A DNA stretch of 64,000 nt, taken from positions 2,383,583 to 2,447,582 of the forward strand of contig NZ_LT984803.1 of the NCBI RefSeq assembly GCF_900250115.1. The letters run 5' to 3'. The stretch is from Cupriavidus taiwanensis. Its GTDB lineage: Bacteria; Pseudomonadota; Gammaproteobacteria; Burkholderiales; Burkholderiaceae. The stretch's first letter is position 1. Every line of letters begins with the position of its first letter. Of the stretch, positions 55,409 through 63,770 are shown piece after piece. The notes below the pieces were generated by a model. That model was not told the DNA's origin and ran no database searches. It worked only from the letters and a program-made list of their open reading frames with translations. The translations under genes and the position numbers were made by a program.

Positions 55409-55998
55409 GGCGAAAGCAGCCCTCCGGCATTCTTGCCGCTGCAGAGAGGCACCAACGGTGCCTGCTGCCAAGCCGACGGTGAGCAATCTACCGAATCGCC
55501 TTCGACTTCAAACTTGCCCCAACCGAGGGCGGCTTGCCGCGGGCCAGTTACGCGCATGCTAGGGATGGTGTTTCGATTCTGATTCTATTGTTGGGATCGG
55601 CCTACGTCAAAATTGCCCTTCCCACCCACTGCCGATCATGCTGTTTCACCGGCGACCTTCGAGAGTAGGCACGATGCTTGGCGCCTTGTACACGTTGCCC
55701 TTCTGCTGGTGGTCCCGATGCTGCTATGGGTTCCTTCCTCGAGTGCAACTGCACTACACTTTTCTTATCCTGGAGCGCTGCAGAGGAAAGCCAATTTCGC
55801 CCTCAGGCCCTGAGCGGCGGCGTGAAGCACAGGCGCTCACTATTAGCGCCAAGGGCTGGCGGGGAGGAGACGCATGGGCGGCTTTGGCGGACGCGGCGGG
55901 CTTCGCTAGAAGCTGGCAAAACTAGACGCTCCGCCCTCGGCAGATCAATAAGCATTTGCTGAAATGTCGGCGGGCAAGCATTCGTTGGAGCTCCCACC
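55409..55998. other. Gene-free region after the IS30 element
   Basis: No frame with family resemblance on either strand in 590 bp. Composition is mixed, with lower GC than the core genome. The final part should contain the promoter of the membrane protein gene at 55999. Confidence 0.4.
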
Positions 55999-57177
55999 AT
56001 GGCGAAGGATCAGTTGCGCGGCAACCACGAAGCCAAGAGGCACACCATATTCTGGATCAAAAGCCCGGCGTGGGATTTCGTTTGGGTGCTGAACTCACTA
56101 TGGTTAGCCCCCCTGATTCTTCTGCTGGCCTGGGGCCATGACGACGTGCGCGCCAGCCCGGTGGACGGGCTGTTCTTTGCCTTCGCGGTACCGCTATGGT
56201 TCGGTCACCGCGTCTCATCGGCCTGGTTGGCCTATGCAACCCCGGCCTACCGGCCCCTGCTCGCCAGGCAGCGGTTGCGCTTCGTAGTGGCGCCGTTGGC
56301 TATCGCCGTGGCCTGCTTCGCCCTGCTTCTGGCTCCCGAGAGCGCGCTGACCATGCCGCTGACTGAGCGCGTGGTCTGGTTGGCCGTGCTGGACTACCTG
56401 CTGGTGAGCCACCATTTCGCCGCGCAACATTTCGGGCTGCTTAGCCTCTATCGCGCGCGCGCCGGACGAAAGTCTGACGCGGCCACGCGACGGCTTGATC
56501 GGTGGTTCGCGCTCGTCGTGGGCGGCGGATTCGTTGTACTGGCAGAGGCCCTGGCCGGATCGGTCGCCTTCCAGGATCGCTGGATCGACCCACTGCTGGG
56601 TGAGGGTTGGACGGATGTGTTCGCGCGCACGTTGCACGATGGCGGCATCGCCTTCGTCGTCATCCTAACCGCTCTGATGCTCTACGCGGAATTGCGCTCG
56701 CAGCGCGCCTCGCCGCCGCGCATGGCCTACGTGCTCGGCGTCTCGTCCATGGTGCTCTTCGCCTTCCTCGCGCGCGACCCCTTCTTGTTCGTTGTGCTGT
56801 GGAGCGTGCAGCATTGGAGCGCGGCAATGGGGCTCGCCTCGCTTACGGCTTCCGGTGGAGACCAGGCGCCAGCCACGCACTGGCTACGGTTGCTGGCGCC
56901 TGTCAATCGACGCGGCTGGGCAGTGCTGCTGGTGCTCGCAGTCGTCTCCGCCTTGCTGCTACCCGTGCTGGAGGTAGAGGCCGTGACCGAAGAATACGCC
57001 TATGCCGATCGCCTCTTCGGCGATGCGGCGCGCTGGCTGCGCTCCTCACCTTTTGTGCCAGCGCTGCTGGCGCTGGGCTTCGCGACTGGATTCATCCACT
57101 ATTTGCTGGATCGCGCTGTGTTCCGCTTCTCCTCGCCCGATGTCAGGCAGGCCGCCCGCGCGTTGTTGCAGCCCTGA
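55999..57177 (+). CDS. Multi-pass membrane protein of unknown function
   Basis: 392 residues with about nine hydrophobic segments (for example 30-48 'LNSLWLAPLILLLAWG' and 256-275 VLGVSSMVLFAFLARDPFLF). Histidines sit inside or at the edge of helices in 'LLVSHHFAAQHFGLLSLYRA', LWSVQHWSAAMGLA and GFIHYLLDRAVF. Repeated His motifs of this kind often bind metal or retinoid-like cofactors (the Brp/Blh dioxygenases are one example), but I cannot assign it to that family. Located in a small island between IS30-related sequences. Confidence 0.7.
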   Translation: MAKDQLRGNHEAKRHTIFWIKSPAWDFVWVLNSLWLAPLILLLAWGHDDVRASPVDGLFFAFAVPLWFGHRVSSAWLAYATPAYRPLLARQRLRFVVAPLAIAVACFALLLAPESALTMPLTERVVWLAVLDYLLVSHHFAAQHFGLLSLYRARAGRKSDAATRRLDRWFALVVGGGFVVLAEALAGSVAFQDRWIDPLLGEGWTDVFARTLHDGGIAFVVILTALMLYAELRSQRASPPRMAYVLGVSSMVLFAFLARDPFLFVVLWSVQHWSAAMGLASLTASGGDQAPATHWLRLLAPVNRRGWAVLLVLAVVSALLLPVLEVEAVTEEYAYADRLFGDAARWLRSSPFVPALLALGFATGFIHYLLDRAVFRFSSPDVRQAARALLQP

Positions 57178-57233
57178 CTATTGACGATGAATGCGATAAC
57201 GGAGACGCAGAGGTTCCTCACATCTGAGCAGAT

Positions 57234-57261
57234 CGCAGCGCGCAGCGCGCAGCGCGCAGCG
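57234..57261 (+). repeat. CGCAGCG heptanucleotide repeat, four copies
   Basis: Four perfect tandem copies, 16 codons into a weak frame that starts at ATG 57187 (MNAITETQRFLTSEQIAARS). Seven is not a multiple of three, so copy change would shift the frame. Confidence 0.85.
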
Positions 57262-57964
57262 CGCCAGCCTAGAGACCTTGTGTGGGCTGACACTAGCTTC
57301 CATTGGTTCGTCCGTGGCCAGGACTTCAACCGGAGCTTCGGCCACGGCTTCAGCGGTCGCGTCCGAGGACATGGCTTCAATGGGCGCTACCGGCGCGTCA
57401 GATTCAGTCAACGCTTCCGAGGCGGCAGCTTCCCTCGATTCTTCCGGTGCCACGTCTTCCGTTGAAGCGTCCGGGGCTGAGTAAGACCGCCGGCGCCGAT
57501 ATGACACGGTCGCCGTCGGGCCGCTATCCCAGCTTGTCGAGCAGAAGTCCAAGCGTTGGGAGTGTCAACACTGCCACTACCGACGCCTGCACCACTGGCT
57601 TCACCAATGGCGGGATCCGCGTCGCGCATCGCCTGAGCGATGGGAAGCTCCATCTGACCAAGTCCGTTCGTATCGCATTGCTCCCGGAGCATCCTGTCAT
57701 CGCCATAGGCCGCCAGACCGCCGCAGTCCCGGAGAAACATGCCTTTGCGGATTCCGCTTAACCACGCGAAAAAAGATTTCACTTCCGTACCGGGACGGCA
57801 TGCATAGAATGTTCCCATCATAAAATTCGGGCATGATGGAGAAATGAAATGAAACGGGCCAGTTGCACGGCAAGCCGACTCAAGATGCCGGGAGCCGAAC
57901 CTGCCTTGGACCCGCGCAACTACCCGCACTATCTCCCTGCCGCCCAGGCGCCCGCGTGCAACTT

Positions 57965-57980
57965 TACCGGTCGACCGGTA
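57965..57980. promoter_or_regulatory. Perfect 16-bp palindrome before the Fnr-like gene
   Basis: TACCGGTCGACCGGTA, 31 bp upstream of the start codon at 58011. The centre is unlike the Fnr box (TTGAT-N4-ATCAA), so it would be bound by another dimeric regulator. Confidence 0.6.
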
Positions 57981-58010
57981 TCCCCCTAGCCCGACACCCG
58001 GACTCGCGTC

Positions 58011-58745
58011 ATGATCGCCTCCGAACCGGCTTGCCACCGCTGCATGCTGCAACCGGTGTGCGGCGCCAGTTCCCATGCCAACGGCCCGGAGGCGAAAATC
58101 ATCCAGCCCATACAGCGCTCGGTAGGCGCCGGCGAGGCGCTATATCGCCAAGGGCAGCTGGCACGCATGGTTTTTGCCGTGCGCGCCGGTGCCGCCAAGC
58201 TGGTGTACGAGGCTGCGTCAGGATGGCAGCAATTGATCGACTACGCCTTCGGCGGTGAAGTGCTGGCCCTCGGCCTGGACCATGAGCGCGCGCTCTACCA
58301 GGAAAGCGCCGTGGCCCTGCAGACGACCGTGGTGTGCGTGGTTCCAGCCGAAAGCTGGCGAGCTGCGCAGACCCATGCCTCGATCAGGGATGCCGGGCAG
58401 GCAGCCTTGCAACGCGCCGACATGCGCCGCCGCAACCTGCTGGTCGTACTCGGCCAGCTCAACAGCCCCCAACGCCTGGCGATGCTGCTGCTGGACCTGC
58501 ACGCCGAATCGATCAGCCGTGCGCGCACGCCGCCCATCGTATTGCCGTTTTCCCGTGCCGACATGGCGAGCTACCTGGGCCTGACGGTGGAAACCGTTTC
58601 GCGCCTGCTGCACCGCTTTGCCAGTGCGGGCCTGATACAGGTTAACCACAGACTGGTCCATATCATTGACCCGGCAGGTCTGGAGCAGGTGCTGACTGAC
58701 GATGAAAGCTTGCCGGACGTCAGACTCGCACCACGGGGAAGATAA
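58011..58745 (+). CDS. Crp/Fnr-family regulator with Fnr-type iron-sulfur cysteines
   Basis: 244 residues. N-terminal Cys8, Cys11 and Cys17 plus Cys109 (TTVVCVVPAE) have the spacing of the four [4Fe-4S] ligands of E. coli Fnr. The cyclic-nucleotide-binding fold follows (about 30-140), then the DNA-binding helix 'SYLGLTVETVSRLLHRFASA', which has the Fnr recognition residues Glu and Ser-Arg. Oxygen-sensing activator of anaerobic genes is the most likely role. It lies in an island flanked by IS30-like DNA and could be a second copy of the housekeeping gene. Target boxes would be TTGAT-N4-ATCAA. Confidence 0.9.
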   Translation: MIASEPACHRCMLQPVCGASSHANGPEAKIIQPIQRSVGAGEALYRQGQLARMVFAVRAGAAKLVYEAASGWQQLIDYAFGGEVLALGLDHERALYQESAVALQTTVVCVVPAESWRAAQTHASIRDAGQAALQRADMRRRNLLVVLGQLNSPQRLAMLLLDLHAESISRARTPPIVLPFSRADMASYLGLTVETVSRLLHRFASAGLIQVNHRLVHIIDPAGLEQVLTDDESLPDVRLAPRGR

Positions 58746-59536
58746 TGCCAGGACGGTAACAGCCGCCGTCTCGCCTGAAGCAGGCCGGGACAGCGGCGCC
58801 AGGGCACGGCGCCGTGATCCGCCGTCGGCGGCTGGCCGTGCCTGGCTACACCACCAGCCCGTGCACGAAGGCGTAGCGGTAGAGCCCCACACCGCCTGGC
58901 GAATCGCGTTGAGCGTAAAACACTAAACTTCGATACACCGGCTGAACGATTCCATCAAGCTGTTGCGTTGACCGGCTGAATCTGCAGTCGACAACTGCCT
59001 ATCGGTCTTGTCAGGAATTTCGCAAACCGGCCCCAGGTCTGTTCGCTTGGCAAATGAATTATCGTTTCGGGATGAATAGGGGGAGCTGCGGCTCGGGCAA
59101 GAGGCTTGGCAACCCGGCCACCGCGATTCGAGCGCTGTGGCACCCGGCTTTCAGTGCCGCAGTCTGCCTTGATTACCAGGTGGCTACTGGTCACACCGTG
59201 CCAGCCCGGAATCTCCGAAAGCTCCGGCGAGGCCGATAGCTCGGCAAATTGCCGGCGCCCGCCCGCCACCGCTTCGGGCTTGCCTGCCCCTCGCCCGCGC
59301 CCTACGCTTCTCGCCTCACACCCGCCCGCGCTCGCCGTTCCTGCTCGCGCCGCTCCATAGGCTGATGGTAGGCCAGTCCGTCAGACTAGGTTGCGCACGG
59401 CGCTCGACGTGCGGACAGCCAGCAGCGAGCATCGATGCCCGCCAGTCAGACACAAGACGGTGGGCGCAGGCCCTTGAGCTTACCCTACGCGTTATGATCT
59501 GGCGGAAGACGACACAGTCGAGGCGACGCGCAATAC
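58746..59536. other. Gene-free region containing an IS30 relic
   Basis: About 790 bp without a supported gene. The part 58880-58988 is IS30-derived (listed separately). The rest (58990-59536) shows no family frame; it is C-rich on the plus strand around 59260-59350. Confidence 0.4.
58880..58988 (-). mobile_element. IS30-family relic (3' end of a degenerate copy)
   Basis: ACACTAAACTTCGATACACCGGCTGAACGATTCCATCAAGCTGTTGCG, here broken for reading, aligns with the end of the complete IS30 transposase gene (54187-54300 on the minus strand) with about one difference in six. The last part, TTGACCGGCTGAATCTGCAG, is the degenerate terminal repeat. No coding capacity remains. Confidence 0.7.
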
Positions 59537-59773
59537 ATGAGCAATACACCGCTACCACCGCTCGGGGACGAGCAACTCCGCAAGCTGCACAAGCTGGTGC
59601 AGTCACTCAAGAAGCTAGGCTACAGCAAGACTGAAGTCGTGGAGTACATGCGCCGCCACTTCCCGCCCGACCCAGCCCCGGACGCACCAGAAACGAAGGG
59701 ACCGACGGATCGGACGTTCCCGAGCCGGCAGCAAATCAACGAGACACCGAAGGGCGGCGAGCTGCCCGAGTAG
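59537..59773 (+). CDS. Small hypothetical protein
   Basis: 78 residues: a helical, Lys/Leu-rich N-terminal half ('EQLRKLHKLVQSLKKLGYSK') and a Pro-rich acidic tail. Similar small ORFs are found next to integrases, but no family is recognised. Ribosome-binding site weak. Just left of the tRNA fragment, so it belongs to the chromosome or to an older island. Confidence 0.5.
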   Translation: MSNTPLPPLGDEQLRKLHKLVQSLKKLGYSKTEVVEYMRRHFPPDPAPDAPETKGPTDRTFPSRQQINETPKGGELPE

Positions 59774-59890
59774 CGCCGTCGACTGAGCTTCAGCCCTGTC
59801 CCTGAAGATAACGGCCACTGGCCTAGCGGGGGCGCCCCCTTTGCTGAAGCTCGCTCACCGCCGTTACCCGGGCGTTACCCGAAAAAGAAA

Positions 59891-59931
59891 CGCGGGCTTG
59901 CAGACAGCGACGAATCGCCCGCAAACCCGCG
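59891..59931 (-). terminator. Rho-independent terminator following the tRNA 3' fragment
   Basis: Minus strand: CGCGGGTTTGC, 19-base loop region, GCAAGCCCGCG, then TTTCTTTTT. Typical terminator of a tRNA gene on the minus strand, only 8 bp from the CCA end. Confidence 0.85.
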
Positions 59932-59938
59932 TCAGTAT

Positions 59939-59984
59939 TGGTGGGCCTCCCATGAGTCGAACACGGCACCAACGGATTATGAGT
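59939..59984 (-). other. tRNA 3' fragment (CAT anticodon), probable attachment site
   Basis: Read on the minus strand: ACTCATAATCCG (anticodon loop with CAT and 3' anticodon strand), a T arm with CCGTG-TTCGACT-CATGG, then GAGGCCCACCA including CCA. The D arm and 5' acceptor strand are absent, so it is no functional tRNA. It is the copy of the target generated by integration of an element at a tRNA-Met or tRNA-Ile (CAT) gene. A tyrosine integrase gene begins 227 bp away. Confidence 0.78.
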
Positions 59985-60111
59985 AGTGCCGTTGTTGCAA
60001 CACCTCTATCGCCGGCACGCATTTAAGCACGGAAAGCACATATAAATCCTTGATTCAATGTACTTTTTCTGGTGCACTGCTTTCCACACACCGCGTAGAG
60101 CACCAAAATGC

Positions 60112-60204
60112 CGTGGAAAATTTCCACGTCTATTCAGAACTTTCGCTTTATACGGCACGCGAGTTGTGGAAAAATGATGGAAAACATTTTCCACTTTTCG
60201 TCAC
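60112..60204. repeat. Array of TGGAAA motifs upstream of the integrase gene
   Basis: Direct and inverted copies: CGTGGAAAATTTCCACG (60112-60128), GTGGAAAAATGATGGAAAAC, and ATTTTCCAC (60196-60204), plus TTTCCACA at 60089. The region is AT-rich (about 40-45% GC). It resembles arm-type or regulator sites in front of phage-type integrases. Confidence 0.6.
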
Positions 60205-60210
60205 CTGCCC

Positions 60211-61207
60211 GTGATTTTGCCAGCGTCCGATACGAAGCGCACTTTCTCAACCAAGCGCGAGTTGCTCTCGCTCGCAGCACCCGCAGACCGCCCTTACATC
60301 GAATATGCCCACGCGACTCAAGCAGGCTTTCTCGTGCGCGTGATGAAAGCGGATAGGGACGGCCGCGTGCGCCGTTCATACGTACATCGGTACAAGGACG
60401 AAGTCCCCGATGGCGCCGGCGGGATGACCAAGAAAGACCGAAAAGAGGTTCTCGGGCTTGTCGAGCCCCTTGAAAAAGGCGACGTAGCCCTGCCATACGA
60501 GGAAGCACTCGCTACGGTACTGAATGCGCGCAAGGCCCTGCGTCAGGCTAAGGCATCCGGAGCAGAAGGTCGTACATCCACTCGGCTAACGGTCGAAGCG
60601 GCATGGTCTCACTACGACCTGGTAAAACCGACCAATAAAAGTGCGACAAAGATAAAGGAGTCAGACCAGTACGAGCGGTACCTTTCTCACCTGCGCCATC
60701 GTTTCCTCGATGAGCTGGATTTGAGGTTCTGGCTTCAGTACGTCCGAGACCTCAAGACGGGCACGCTCGTGGTGGGACAACGCCCGCGCGCCGGCGGGTC
60801 AGGCGAGATGGAGCCGGAGACCCGCGGGCCGCTGGCCAACGCGACGCTTATCGGCGTCATGAACACCGCCGCCAATTTGTACATCATCGCGGACAAGCTG
60901 GGCGGCCTGGGCCCAGACATGAGGGGGAAAAACCCTGCACGCGATGCGCGCAAAGAAGTCGGTACGCCAAACAAGCGGACTGGGCACATCCCTCTCTCGC
61001 TCCTAGGCAAAGCCTGGAACGCGTCCGACCAGCTGTGCTCGCCGTGGTGGCGCGACCTTTGGCGCATGTATGTGCTGACGGGACTGAGGTACAGCTTGAT
61101 GACTGAGCTGCGCTTCGATGAAATTGATTTCGAGCGCGGCGTGTACAAAGTGAGCCCTCACAAAAAGGGCACAAAGCGCCGGGGTCGCGACCTTGCGGAG
61201 AATGCTC
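60211..61207 (+). pseudogene. Tyrosine integrase, 5' part, interrupted by IS21-family element
   Basis: About 332 residues from GTG 60211. The catalytic Arg is in YVLTGLRYSLMTELRFDEID, and the following beta-sheet has VSPHKKGTKRRGRDLAENA. The reading frame then runs into the insertion sequence. The missing C-terminus, with the His/Arg box, lies at 63771-64000. Removing the element and one copy of AATGCTC restores an unbroken frame ('RGRDLAENAPHIVIPLSTVA'). Confidence 0.9.
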
Positions 61208-61363
61208 TGGGCGGCGACAATCATTTTGTCCGGCGTAGCGACAAACATCTTGGCCGGTGGCGGGAACTCGGAGGCGGCGTAGCCGCCGGAGAGTTTCCGC
61301 CACCGGCGGCGCCGAGTTGGCCGGGTTCTACGATGGCTGATCGCATCAATAAGCGGTCAGTCC

Positions 61364-62862
61364 ATGTCTGGAACCCGTATTACCGACCAACAGGTTAGCC
61401 TCTACATGTCCAAACGCAAACAGCATACCCAGGAGATTGCCGCTGCCAAGGCCGGCATCAGTGTGCGCAGTGCCCGGCGTATCGAACGTGATAGCCAACT
61501 GCCTTCGCAGAAGCCCGCCGTTACTGGCGCTCGCGGCCCGATCCATTCGTCGAGGTCTGGGACACCGAGGTCGTGCCGATGCTTGCTAGCGAGCCGCGCC
61601 TGCAAGCCATCACCATTCTGCGCAAGCTCCAGGACGACCATCCCGACCAATACCCTGACAGCATGCGCCGCACGCTCGAACGGCGCATCAGCAAGTGGCG
61701 GGCTGTGTCTGGACCGGCCAAAGAAGTCTTCTTCCCACAGGAACACGCGCCGGGGATCCGGGCACTGTCGGACTTCACCGATATGCAGGCGCTGGGCATC
61801 ACCATCTCCGGCGTTCCATTCCCTCACCGCCTGTATCACTTCGTGTTCGCGTTCTCGCGCTGGGAGTACGCCCAAGTGGTTGAAGGCGGAGAGAGCTTCG
61901 AGGCGCTGTCCTCGGGCTTGCAGAACGCGCTCTGGCAGGCCGGCGGCTGCCCGCGAGAACATCGCACCGACAGCCTCTCGGCGGCGTTCAAGAACCTGAA
62001 GGAGCAGGAGGACTTCACAACGCGCTACGAAGCCCTGCTGGACCACTATGGGATGACCGGCACCCGTAACAACCGCGGCCTGGGCCACGAGAACGGCAGT
62101 GTGGAATCATCCCACCGCTATCTGAAGGAGGCTGTCGACCAGGCACTGATGCTGCGCGGCCACCGGGACTTCGAGGATCGAGCCGCCTATGAGGCGCTCC
62201 TGCGCGAGGTCGTGATGCGTCGTAACCGGCGTCATGCAGCGGCGTTCCGTCTCGAGCGCGAGCAGTTGACGGACCTGCCTCCCCGGCGCACGACGGACTT
62301 TGCCGAAGAGGAAGCGCGTGTCACCCGTTGCAGCACATTCACCGTGCGCGGCATCCTCTACAGCGCGCCGTCCCGCCTGATTGGTCACCGTCTGAAGGTG
62401 CGTGTGTACGGCGACCGACTGGACTGCTACCTGTCCGGAGCCATGGTGTTCAGCACTCCTCGGGGCTCCCACGCCGCGCACAGCACCCGCCGCGCTATCG
62501 ACTATCGGCACTTCATTGAGGGGCTCAAACGTAAGCCGCAGGCCTTCAAGGGCCTGGCGTTCCGGGACGATCTGTTCCCTCGGGAGGCCTATCGGCGAAC
62601 CTGGGAGCAGCTTGATGCCCGGCTGTCGCAACGCGACGCGTGCAAGACGATGGTTGGCCTGCTTGAGCTGGCGGCCATGGACGGTATCGAAGCCGTGCTG
62701 GCCGTGCGCCTGGAAGCCATGTTGGGCGATGGTGATCTGCCGGATCTGGAAGCGCTGCGCGAGGAGTTCTCGCCGCGGCAAGCCGATCACCCCGTCATCC
62801 ATGTCCAGATGCCGGCGACCAGTTGCTACGACGCCCTGCTGGGCCAGGGGGTCGCAGCATGA
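61364..62862 (+). pseudogene. istA: IstA transposase with a single-base frameshift
   Basis: Frame one: 'KRKQHTQEIAAAKAGISVRS' (HTH) to SQKP at about 61514. The -1/+2 frame then continues as RRYWRSRPDPFVEVWDTEVV, MLASEPRLQAITILRKLQ and the integrase core: Asp in LSDFTDM, Asp in EHRTDSLS, Glu in NGSVESSHRYLKEAV. Loss of one C from a CCCC run would explain it (CAGAAGCCCGCCG against expected CAGAAGCCCCGCCG). Either a mutation or a sequencing error. Confidence 0.85.
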
Positions 62863-63695
62863 ACGCGCCGCTCCCAATTGATGCCGCCCGCCTGACGTTG
62901 ATGCTCAACGAACTGCGCCTGCCCACCATTGGCCGGCTCTGGCCAGAGTTCGCACAGCGCGCCGACAAGGAAAGCTGGCAGGCAACCCGGCTGCTTGGCG
63001 CCTTGCTCGAACACGAACTGGCCGAACGGGCCAAGCGGCGTATCGAACGACACCGAACCGAATCCCGCCTGGATCCAACCAAGACGCTGGCTGCCTTCGA
63101 CTTCAGTGCTGTGCCCATGGTCTCCAAGGCGCACGTGATGGCACTGGCGAGCGGTGATTCCTGGCTGGAGAAAGGTGCCAATGTGTTGATCTTCGGCCCG
63201 CCGGGCGGTGGGAAGAGCCACCTCGGATCGGCCATCGGGCATGCCCTGATCGACGCTGGGTACAGGGTACTGTTCACGCGTACCAGCGAGATCGTCCAGA
63301 AGCTGCAGGCAGCCAGGCAGAGCCTGCAGTTACCTGCAGCCCTGGCCAAGCTCGACCGCTTTGACCTGATCATCCTGGACGACCTGTCGTACGCCCGCAA
63401 GGACCAGGCCGAAACCAGTGTCCTATTCGAACTGATCGCCGAGCGCTATGAGCGGCGCAGTCTGCTGATCACGGCCAACCAGCCGTTCTCAGGCTGGGAC
63501 AACGTGTTCCCTGACCCCGGCATGACCATCGCCGCGATTGACCGACTCGTCCACCATTCGACGATCTTTGAAATGAACGTCGAAAGCTACCGTCGGCGCA
63601 CCGCAAGCGACAAGCAGTCTGCTCGCCGACGACAATCATCCAGCGACAACGACAATCACCGCGACATCGATAACGGAGCGACAACCATGACCTAA
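62859..63695 (+). CDS. istB: IstB ATP-binding transposition helper
   Basis: 278 residues; the ATG overlaps the istA stop (ATGA). AAA+ ATPase with Walker A GPPGGGKSH and Walker B LIILDDLSY. Delivers target DNA to IstA. Frame intact, with an Arg/Asp/Asn-rich tail of about 30 residues. Confidence 0.95.
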   Translation: MNAPLPIDAARLTLMLNELRLPTIGRLWPEFAQRADKESWQATRLLGALLEHELAERAKRRIERHRTESRLDPTKTLAAFDFSAVPMVSKAHVMALASGDSWLEKGANVLIFGPPGGGKSHLGSAIGHALIDAGYRVLFTRTSEIVQKLQAARQSLQLPAALAKLDRFDLIILDDLSYARKDQAETSVLFELIAERYERRSLLITANQPFSGWDNVFPDPGMTIAAIDRLVHHSTIFEMNVESYRRRTASDKQSARRRQSSSDNDNHRDIDNGATTMT

Positions 63696-63770
63696 CACTC
63701 ACCGACAATCATCCCGGCCAACCGGCCAAAATGATTGTCGCTGGACCGGCCGTCCTGCTTGACGCTATCT

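Larger units (their letters stand above)
57178..58010. other. Gene-free or decayed region with a heptanucleotide repeat
   Basis: No supported gene in 830 bp. Overlapping Ala/Ser/Glu-rich frames exist at 57278-57484 (plus) and 57260-57540 (minus), but low complexity and lack of a ribosome-binding site argue against them. The region ends with the palindrome before the Fnr-like gene. Confidence 0.4.
61208..63770 (+). mobile_element. IS21-family insertion sequence
   Basis: 2563 bp between direct copies of AATGCTC (61201-61207 and 63771-63777). Outer repeats contain GCGACAATCATTTTG at the left and its complement at the right (63730-63745). Further partial copies occur inside (GCGACAAACATCTTG at 61238; CGACAATCATCCCGG at 63702), as usual for this family. 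Carries istA and istB; istA has a frameshift. Confidence 0.88.

Noticed and set aside
57260..57540. Acidic Ala/Glu/Ser-rich minus-strand protein
   Set aside because: Low complexity in several overlapping frames, no start signal, and no family resemblance.
59939..60020. Complete tRNA gene
   Set aside because: Only anticodon loop, T arm and 3' acceptor are present; the sequence expected to form the D arm and 5' acceptor does not fold.
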